NCBI GenBank assembly: GCA_022315425.1
Contig: JAIUPT010000021.1
Coordinates: 62,001 to 126,000 of the forward strand
From: Pseudevernia furfuracea
Taxonomy: Eukaryota > Ascomycota > Lecanoromycetes > Lecanorales > Parmeliaceae
Reading direction: 5' to 3'
DNA: 64,000 nt
A program made the position numbers and the translations under genes. The stretch's first letter is position 1. The number at the start of each line of letters is the position of its first letter. This document shows positions 55,924-64,000 of this stretch, in pieces. A model generated the notes under the pieces. The model was not told where the DNA came from and did not search any database. It was given only the letters and a program-made list of their open reading frames with translations.

Positions 55924-58900
55924 CTACTCCTGCCCAAAGCCAACAGTCTCCTCCACTGCAATGGTGAGCTTCCCCGAGAGATCTTCATAAGTCTTGTAGT
56001 CTGGCAGGTCCAATCGATTGAAGCTGCATGCAATGTTAGTAAACGCCAGACAGGCAAGGTTGGGTTCATCACTTATTCTACTTACCAGGTATGAGATTTA
56101 GGCAAGGCCTTGTCAGAACCTGATTTCTCAATCGTAAATCTTCTGGGCCCATCACTTCCTTGCAGATCCTTAAAGCCATTGACGGGTATACGAGAGGTAC
56201 CAGTTGCAAATTGCAATAGTCTAGACTTCTGCTCCGCGTCCCAACTCCGAATGCACTGTGAATTCGTATTAGTAGCATTCCTGGTTGAAGGAAACCAAAC
56301 ACTTACAGTCCAGAAGTTTCTGATGACCTGATCTTGCTCTGTGTACCCTCTGTAGTCTGTGTGCTTCTTCCAGTCTTCTACATCAATATCTGCGATGCCT
56401 CCAATGAGAAGTTCGAGTTCACGTTCATCAAAAACATTGACAAGATCTGGTGGGATGAGCTCGTTGAAGCCGGTAACGAATGCATTGAACTGTTCTTCCA
56501 CTCGCTTCTGGATTCTCCATTCGGTGATAAGCCTACAACAAGTCAGCGAATGCCTAAAGAGCATATTGGCTTTTAAAAGCGTACTCAATGTATTCCTTTT
56601 TGTTCTCGTTGGTCACTTCAATGTTCCTTCCATTCGGCTTCAAGTCGATTGTCTGAGTCTCTCCAAAACTCTCATCTTCTGTCGAGAATGTCGGCTCTAT
56701 GACGCCTTCGATGTCATTCTCCCTGCATATATCTTAGCCTTGTAAAGACCACGGGAGACAGGGAGCCTTACAATGTCCAAGTTAGCGTTCTGTGGAAATC
56801 CGCATCAACCCCCTCCATATCTGCAAGAGCAACCCTCTTCCGTAAGATCATCTTATAGAACGCGCCAATGAAGAATGCATCAAGAAAGCGTCGGTGGAAT
56901 ATGGCTAAGCCGACCACTCTTCCGATGAATTTGAAGTAGTTCAAATGTTCGGGGTTGATGCCAGAGTGAGGATTGATTTGAAGGGTATAGTTGTCGTGGG
57001 CAGAGTATTCGAAAAGGCAGTAGAAGGGATTAAACATTTCGTGAGATAACAAGAAAAAGAACTCTCTGAGTCAAGTCAGTATTGTTTATGGATGGTTCAT
57101 GTAGTGTCAAGCTCACCTTGACAATCCTCCATAGTCCAACCCGTCTTCTCCGTCGAACTTGATCATCAACCGTTTCTTCAAATCGTTGGCGTTCTGCCGC
57201 ATGATCTCGGCGTACGAGTCCTCAAAGATGTGGTCTCTTCGGACTTTGACATGGCATTGACCAGACAATATTCGAAGAGCAGGCTGGGACCGAAAGTAAA
57301 TAAGTTTACGTCGGAAATCCCGTTTGTACTGTGGAACATTCTGGTCTAATGACGATGGCAATCGAGGGTCATCCCAGGTTGTTGTCTTTGTATTGTGATC
57401 CACAAAATAGACTCTTGCAGTATTGGTCAGACGCATTTCCCATCCACTAGGCAGGGCACCTAGTTGCGATACCGGCTGAGTTTGAATCGTGGTGTTGTTG
57501 CCGCTTGGATTTTGCCCATACATGCGAATATACTGCTGCCGACGAGGATCTACCCAGGTGGTAGTTCGCGTGTTGTGGTCGACGAAGTATGATCTCCCTT
57601 CGGGTGTGTGCCGTTGCTCCCATCCTGCAGGAAGCTCACCGGTTCCAGGAGTCGTCGCACCGGTGGCCATCATAGACACTGCGCTGGCAGTGTTTGCAGA
57701 TATTGGTGGTGGCGTTTCTGTCTGACTTGGTGAGTTGGCTCCTGTACGATCCTCTGGCAGCATACGGTTTTGATGTGCGCGCCGCTCAAGCTGGGTGTTG
57801 GCCTCCATGGCCGTCCGTTGATCTCTCTCGTTATAGGTAGTTGAGGGCCTCGTCCAAGTCGTAGTCCTCGTGTTGTGATCTACGTAGTAAGTTCTTCCTA
57901 GGTTATCCTCCCGCCTCTCCCAGCCTGCAGGCAACATTCCCTGATTGTCTCTGAATGAGCTTAGGTGACTTGATCCGCTGGGTCCGGCCTGATTGCTACC
58001 GTTCGCGTGAGGAGGGTTGCCGGGTGGAACGCCTGGCGGGCCTGGATTCGAATGAGATGGAGCAGGACTATGCGGCGGTGGATTGTCCGAAGGGATGTCG
58101 CTAGAAGGCCCAGCCGAGCCTACAGGCGATCTCGGCGGCGCTCCGTTAGATGCAGATGCTATACTCCCACCTCCTACGGATAATGACGAGCCGGGATGTC
58201 CGGCTGTGTTTGGCTGTGTAGTAGGTGGTCCAAGGTTTGTAGACAAGTTGACGATAAGCTTTCCGTGTACGATCAGGTTGTCGTTGGACTTCTTGAGGTC
58301 TCGTGTAAGCATTTCTGGGTGTTTCCCGTCAGCACTAAATCCATTCGCCCGGAGTCATCAGTGAGGAAGGACTGATATACCGTCACCACCGATGTCCAAA
58401 TCCATGACTGAACCAATTCGCACGTTAATCACCCCGAGAAAACCTTGATCCTTTTTCTTAAACTTCTTTTGATCAAAAATCTGTATGGCCAGGATGCTTT
58501 CCTGTGATGCTCGCCTATGGCCTGTCAACATCCCCTAGAATAAGCCGTACCGCGAGATATTCGTACATGTCAAAACTCTCGTTCCAGTACGGGTTCAGCG
58601 TCTTCTTAATGACTGAGGTCGTTCGAGTTTGCTCTCCTCCTATTGTAGCCACGGCGAACGGATCTGGGAATCCTAAAGCAGCGTACGTAAGTAAACCCGA
58701 AGCAATAGCTTGGAGGGTGGTTGTTGACTAACTGAATACATCGCGTTTGTAGAGACCGTCGGCGGCAATAACTGCATCAGATGAGCATCGTCTTCATTCT
58801 TTACGTTCAGGCTATGCAGCAAACACACTTGTCACTCTCAAGTTCGGCGCCCTGGTTGAAGATATTAGCAATGCACAATGAGCTCACCAACAAAAGGTAC

Positions 58901-58927
58901 GGCATACTGCGGCAAATCTGAATCCAT
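55924..58927 (-). CDS. rsp5: HECT-type ubiquitin ligase Rsp5/HulA (Nedd4 family)
   Basis: Domain order: C2, three WW, HECT. The N-terminus was rebuilt from exons of 20, 23 and 39 nt (58927-58908 onward) and reads MDSDLPQAPNLRVTIIAADG, then LYKRDVFRFPDPFAVATIGG, matching fungal HulA. WW domains are LPAGWERREDNLGRTYYVDH, LPAGWEQRHTPEGRSYFVDH and LPSGWEMRLTNTARVYFVDH, each followed by NTRTTTW or NTKTTTW. The HECT domain has [60 protein letters not shown], the FTIEKSG block and the catalytic LPKSHTCFNRLDLPDY, ending GFGQE. It ubiquitinates membrane transporters and other targets, usually through arrestin-like adaptors with PY motifs. A 62-nt intron (56024-56085) splits the catalytic Cys codon as TG|C. 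Confidence 0.97.
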
Positions 58928-59673
58928 GCTGGCTGAGATTGACCGAAAGGTCGAGGAGGAGTATCTGCGTCTTTAATGACAGCCTTGGAAGAAAGAGGGG
59001 TGGTTTGGGGAAAGCGGTCGTCGACGATTGAGGCTCGAGGGGGCTGTGAAGCTGCGTCCGATAATCCGACTCTGTACAGCGACTACGTACATTTCATCGT
59101 GTTGTATTTTGTAATGCGAAATAGCTGTACATGAAGAATCGTAAGCATTTCATGTAGAAAGCGACGTTGGTTCTGGTGAGAGTGAGGGAAAGGGCAGTCG
59201 AATCTCTTCCCCTCTGCGCCATCCGTTGCTCGATTTAGAGCGGCCAGTCAGCAGCCCTACAGAAAACTCCGTGCTCCTACATCACTGTTACGGCATGACA
59301 CAATCAGCTGAAACCACGGAGTGTGCTACACACACGCTCCAAGTCGATATAAATTGTAGGACACTTGTACTGCCCTCTAAGCTCGATTTTCCTTTACAGC
59401 AATGCCTATCTACTTTATCCAAATAGATTCGCGGAGCAAGTTCCGAGGTTCGAGGCAAAGCAATGGTCTGTCTTTGTTCCCTTCACTTGCCACGATTACA
59501 TTTCATACCTCTTGACGAGCTCCATTTTCACTGCTTTGCAATCCCTAGGCCTCTTTTGTGCAGATCAATATAAACATCTGCTTCTGGACTGGTGACCCTG
59601 CGGATGCTTCAGATCTTTCTGTTGGTCTGTAATATTGTAATGCCAATGACCATCTCGCCTTGTCTTTGATCTT
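58928..59673. other. intergenic
   Basis: Promoter of Rsp5 and 3' region of Pab2 (both -). A short plus-strand frame (59226-59426) is not supported. Confidence 0.4.
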
Positions 59674-60533
59674 TCAGTATGGAGCGTAGCCCCTGGGTCG
59701 ACCTCGATATCCTCCACGATATCCGCCTCTAGGGGCATATCCACGATCATATCCTCCTCCTCTATCATAACCCCCTCGCCCAAATCCACCTCGGCCGCGA
59801 GGAGGTCCTGTTGCACGCCCACCGCCGCGACCACCGCGAGTCATGCCCGGTAAGTTAGTTCGCTTCGGTACAACCTGTGATGGTCAATGGGATACAGACC
59901 AGAAATCTTGAAAGGCGGTGGTATACCTTTAGATTCCTGCCTCTGAACATGCTCTCGTTGAGGACCAGAGCTTGCGCAACAAGGTTGGGCTCTGTGAATT
60001 CTACGTACGCATAGCTGTGGTTTTATTAGAACTATATGTCGTTTGCGGCTTTGCATGCAAATGGTGTAGTAGGAAATGCAGATGGCTTCTCACCCTTTTG
60101 GATGTCCAGTGAACTTGTCCAGTAGGATTGTGACCCTATTGATGGAGCCGCAGCTTTGGAAATGTGCCTGTATCTCCTCAGGCGACGCGCCGTAATCCAC
60201 ATTGCCGACGAATATACTGCGCGCATCGATGTCTTCCTTGTCCTCTCGCAAGTCGTTATCCTGTTGATCCAACGATGCTTGCATTTCTCGCAATTTTGCT
60301 GCCTCCGCTTCCATCTCGGCTACCCGTCTCTTCATCGCTGATATTTCTTCCTGCACAACTTTTTATCAGCGCCCATTCTTTTACAGTCTTGCAAAGCCGC
60401 CAGCATCCCCGGGAACACGGTGCACAGTTCGTGGTAATATGTAGATAAACACTCCATCTCTTACTTCATCGTCTCCACCTTCGTCCTTGATCTGGGAGCG
60501 TTCATCTTCTGCTGCAACACCGTTGTCCGACAT
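59674..60533 (-). CDS. pab2: Nuclear poly(A)-binding protein Pab2 (PABPN1 type)
   Basis: Four exons. After an acidic N-terminus (MSDNGVAAEDERSQIKDEGG) comes a coiled coil (EEISAMKRRVAEMEAEAAKL), then one RRM: SIFVGNVDYGASPEEIQAHF (RNP2 IFVGNV), SCGSINRVTILLDKFTGHPK and, across an intron, YAYVEFTEPNLVAQAL (RNP1 region GYAYVEF). LNESMFRGRNLKVVPKRTN closes the domain, followed by an RGG-rich tail (GRGGFGRGGYDRGGGYDRG) that is likely arginine-methylated. A coiled coil directly before a single RRM and an RGG tail is the PABPN1/Pab2 plan. It binds poly(A) tails and links to RNA decay and 3'-end processing in the nucleus. Confidence 0.93.
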
Positions 60534-60880
60534 GATGAAGAAGTGTTCTGCTCTTGAACTAATCTTGAGTCTTGCGCTGTTTGGTTAATAACAATGAGGT
60601 ACGACCTAAGCAGAAGTATCGACGAAAAAGCTACTCTTGGTCATGGACAATACTGAAGTGTGACAGAAAGGGACTCCTTGTCCTTGATGCTGCAAAAGGC
60701 TTAGCGTATACTTAGCGCTACAGGGATTATTCTGCCACCAGCGAGACCAGGTCGTCACCAAACACTCGATTCCTCAAGTATGCCATAGCATGGCCAACCT
60801 TTCTGACTTGCAATCTATCTTCCTATCCATCTTCTCAGAGTTTCCCACCAAAGAATACCTCCTCAGCTACTCATCATGCG
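60534..60880. other. divergent promoter region
   Basis: Short shared upstream region of Pab2 (-) and CCZ1 (+). Nothing else seen. Confidence 0.4.
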
Positions 60881-63380
60881 ATGTCCGGCCCCATCGCAGG
60901 CGTTGTTCCTGCAAGCCTTTCCTTCTTGGCCATATACAATCCCTCGTTGAGCAAGTCTGACGATACTTTTCACGAACAAATTGTTTATTACTATTCAAAA
61001 AATAGCAACGCCCGGCGCAGTGGCAAGGCCAATGACAATGGTGATGGTGAGGATACCAAAGAGGAGAGGAACGAGAAAGAACGGCAGATTGGTCTCGCTC
61101 AAGGAATGGTGGAATTTGCAAAGTAATCGCTGTTCAAAGAGAAATGCGACTCCTTGGCTGAGAATGATGTCAGGAGCTTTTCCAATGGCAAATCCGTAGA
61201 TTCGATTGAAACAGAAAAGTCTCGAATCATCCTACACGAGCTTGAGACGGATTGGTGGCTCTTAGCAGTATGCAATAATGCTTATGGTCTTCCTTTCCTG
61301 ACTGATTCGCATTATATAGTCTGTCGAGTTGACTCGCCTTCCGAGCTCCCCTGAGACAGCCATAAAGAACCAGTTCAAGAACGTTGCGATCCCAATTGAG
61401 TATTCAGCTCGCGAAGTCTCTCTACCAGCTCTACTTCTGCAGCAGATACTTCGTGCACATCAAATTTTCCTCCTACATCAAGCCTCTTCCATCGCCGAAC
61501 TGTATAAGCGCGTTGGAAGACCAAAATTGTGTGGTTTCCTGAATTTTTTTTGGGATGCGTTCATCTGGAACTGGGATGTGTTGTTACATGGCAATCCTGC
61601 TGTAGATATCTTCAACGGACTCAAACTTGCTGCGGGTGGCGAATTGGGTATAGGCGTTGGAGAAGAAGAATGGGGCAGTGGGGAAAGAGAAGTCCTCGAA
61701 GGGTTTATTGGGAGGACTGAAGGCCTTGTCGATCTTGTTGTCGCGAGATTCGGTGATGCTTCTCGTACGAGTCAAACCCCTTCGACGAGCTCCTCAGTGA
61801 CGCCAAGTTCGCAAAACGTTAGTCCGGACTGGCGAGTCTCTGGAGAACGCATTCCAGGACCTGCTGATGGAATTATTTTCTCAGGAATTGGTGCGTTGAA
61901 CAGAGCTTCCGTGAGGACCATTTCAAGTTGGATGGAGTGGCTGTACATGTACGGACAAGACAGCTACGGTGTCCGAGATAACCCATCTTCCGCTCCTCAT
62001 CGAAAACGTAGAAAAGGTCAGCCATACAGCCTAGAAGACAAGACGCCGAATCAGGGGCTTCAGGAGCAGCCCAAGCGTCCCAATTCTGTCTCTTCGCACC
62101 GACAAGGCTCAGGTAGCCCATCTGACCAACTCACTGGAATTCCTGCGTCTCTTTTCACACCGCTCAGCGTGCGCGAAATCCAAGATCGAAAACCTTCAAG
62201 CTTGAGGAAAGATGTGTCTGGGAGTGATGAGCAGAGCGCAGCGAATAGTAACTCGCAAGACTCTGCGTACGGCACAGAAACTATGGTTAAGTATCTAACA
62301 CTGGGAGTCTATGGGTCAAGTTGGGGTATCCCATCTGGAAGACCGCCTATCAACCAACGAGTCTCGAGTCTCCGCAAAGAAGACAGCAACAAAAATAGGC
62401 AGCCCACCAGCTCTGACAAAGAGGGAACAAAGACGGAATTAGAGCTACCAGGCGGTAATTTCCTGATTGGACTTCAAGGTCAGCTCGAGGAAAATTTACA
62501 GAATTCGGAAGACGAACAAGAGACAGGGGTGGGGACAGATGGGGGAAGTGTATCTGAAGAGGGAATCATGCCGAAGAACAGGATAGTCATAAGGACGCTT
62601 CACGTTGAGCGAGCCAAAAATAAAGCCGAAGACTCTGACGGATCCCAGGCGGACGAGGATAAATCAATGGTTAAAGTTGACCGCAACCGACTAAGAGTCG
62701 TGGTCTACGTCCAACAACCTTTCATATTTACATTCCTGTTCGAGCTTCGAACTGACGCCCTCGCAATGCCATCATTCTACCGATCTCTACATCACCAACT
62801 CGGGCCATTGCAGCGCCCACTCCTCGCAAGCACATCACCTAGCAAAGTCTCTGAGCGGCTGTGGGAAGCCGCCGCTCCCAAGAGCACCGCGTCTACCAAG
62901 AGTTCTCAGCCAATCTGCGACCTTGTGTACGATCCGGCGAGATTGACAGTGCATACCACGATTCCGAACATCCCAGAGCCTGGCCCCTATCCTGGCGACA
63001 GCCAGGAGGCAGCACCGTGGACTCGAGTCGAAGCTATGAGCGTTCACTCACAGATATTGAATACGTATAGCTCAACGCGCCGGCATACTACAGAGCAGGA
63101 AAGGACTTCAAAGACTAGCAGACAATGGTGGGTGGTCTGGATGCGTCTTCCTCAGGCTGGCTCCGCTCCAGGCAGCGGGAGTGACACTTATCGTGAAGCT
63201 TTCCTCATAAGGAAAGCAAGTGACTACGTTCCGCCTGGCGCGAGAAAGTCGAGCGGCAGATTCGGGAGAGAGGTGAGCGGATCTAGCGCAGCTGGAGGAT
63301 GGGGCCCTGGGAAACTGGCAGAGGGCATTGGAATCGATGCTAGGCAGTACATTGAAGGTCTTCTTAGCCTCAATCGATAG
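60881..63380 (+). CDS. ccz1: Vacuolar fusion protein CCZ1
   Basis: Three exons (60881 to about 61122, 61173 to about 61269, 61322-63380). The longin-like N-terminus reads PASLSFLAIYNPSLSKSDDT and FHEQIVYYYSK, then the family block NEKERQIGLAQGMVEFAK, SVDSIETEKSRIILHELETD, WWLLASVELTRLP. Later blocks are EYSAREVSLPALLLQQILRA, LLHGNPAVDIFNGLKLAAGG and GEREVLEGFIGRTEGLVDLV, all typical of fungal CCZ1. A long Ser-rich region follows, and the C-terminal part again has folded strands (RLRVVVYVQQPFIFTFLFEL). CCZ1 pairs with Mon1 as the exchange factor that loads Rab7/Ypt7 with GTP for vacuole fusion and autophagy. Confidence 0.9.
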
Positions 63381-64000
63381 CCTGATAATGATTTAGAATT
63401 CCAAACATCTTCCCAACATTGTCAACCCGGACCCCTTGTTTTTAAATCCTCTGTTCATGTTTCTGTCAAAAACATATGATTCCTCAGGTGCTTTGTTTTT
63501 GAATTTTAGAAGATATTCTTATAACAGTAGCATAGCTCCCGAAGGCTCCGTGCCCTGACGAGCATGTAGGCGCTTGATTGGGGTATTTCCGATTTTAGTG
63601 ACGCGTGGAGGAGGAGACGCGGCGAACAGGAGTCTGATCCGGTAGTCTCGCCGCAATACTCGTAGTCTTTTGGAATTAAGGAAGCTATGTACGTATGTGG
63701 CAGTCATCACTCATCAGGGGAAGGCTGGAAGGTTAGAGTAGAAGTTCGAAGTTAGAAGTAGATGACCTACTCGTATCATCTGCTTGAGGAGGACAGTGTG
63801 TATGTGTAGTCACTGGTGTGAGAGAGAGCCTCAGCCCAGTTGCTTCCCCCTTTCCATTAGCTAGCGACAGAGGCTCAGATGGATTGGACAAATCAGAAGC
63901 TGCCCTGAAAACTTTGCTTTCTGCCTTCGGGCTCCAGGCTCCAGGCTCCAGGCTCCAGGCTCCAGGCTCCACCCGCGGTTATAGGTATTACTGTATGTAC
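63381..64000. other. right edge, downstream of CCZ1
   Basis: 3' region of CCZ1. Contains the 7-bp minisatellite listed separately. The minus-strand frame running through it (63733-63972) is likely a by-product of the repeat. Confidence 0.4.
63931..63971. repeat. (GCTCCAG)n minisatellite
   Basis: Nearly six perfect copies of a 7-bp unit. Because 7 is not a multiple of 3, each copy shifts frame, giving a repeated EPGAWSL-like peptide on the minus strand. Confidence 0.95.

Noticed and set aside
1..64000. Secondary-metabolite cluster, mobile element, viral insertion or CRISPR array
   Set aside because: No synthase, transposase, reverse transcriptase, integrase, capsid-like or spaced-repeat signals were seen on either strand.

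Overview
This 64 kb window looks like a chromosomal segment of a filamentous ascomycete (Pezizomycotina). Its genes have short introns (about 45-150 nt) with GTRNGT donors, lie 0.3-1.6 kb apart on both strands, and include families typical of that group: the septation kinase SepH, a fungal complex I accessory subunit, SUR7/PalI, Ahc1-like and CCZ1 proteins. A Leotiomycete-like origin is only an impression. I see no rRNA, tRNA, CRISPR array, intact transposon or secondary-metabolite cluster.

Layout, left to right. 0.4-9.5 kb: SepH kinase (+), a small DUF1761-type membrane protein (+), a RING-like protein (-). 10-21 kb: complex I 21.3 kDa-type subunit (-), nuclear peroxiredoxin Dot5 (-), Ups2/SLMO lipid-transfer protein (+), an unknown conserved protein (-), ethanolamine-phosphate cytidylyltransferase Ect1 (+), branched-chain aminotransferase (-), an unknown coiled-coil protein (-). 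21-33 kb: glutaredoxin Grx5 (-), a broken SHB17-like phosphatase gene (-), Nem1 phosphatase (-), eIF2B beta (+), Scy1-like pseudokinase (+), TOR subunit Lst8 (-). 33-50 kb: a 1284-aa orphan protein (+), a secreted PLC-X-like protein with a large foldback element in its intron (-), a SUR7/PalI membrane protein (+), an acidic double-repeat protein (-), Dre2 (+), a short-chain dehydrogenase with a 19-nt exon (+), a Tctex-type dynein light chain (-), Vtc1 (-). 50-64 kb: an Alba-like protein (-), an Ahc1-like zinc-finger protein (+), the HECT ligase Rsp5/HulA (-), the poly(A)-binding protein Pab2 (-), CCZ1 (+).

These are mostly housekeeping genes without operon-like organisation. Functional themes do recur: phospholipid metabolism (Ect1, Ups2, Nem1), iron-sulfur and redox work (Dre2, Grx5, Dot5, complex I), and trafficking or vacuole biology (Scy1, CCZ1, Vtc1, Rsp5). 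Shared regulation is not shown by the sequence.

The less ordinary items are the decayed SHB17-like gene, the roughly 270-bp hairpin element inside an intron, two GC-AG introns, a 19-nt exon carrying a conserved cofactor-binding motif, and two repeat-built proteins without recognisable homologues. Nothing here convincingly makes up a new multi-gene system. Gene models were spliced by eye, so exon borders are predictions.
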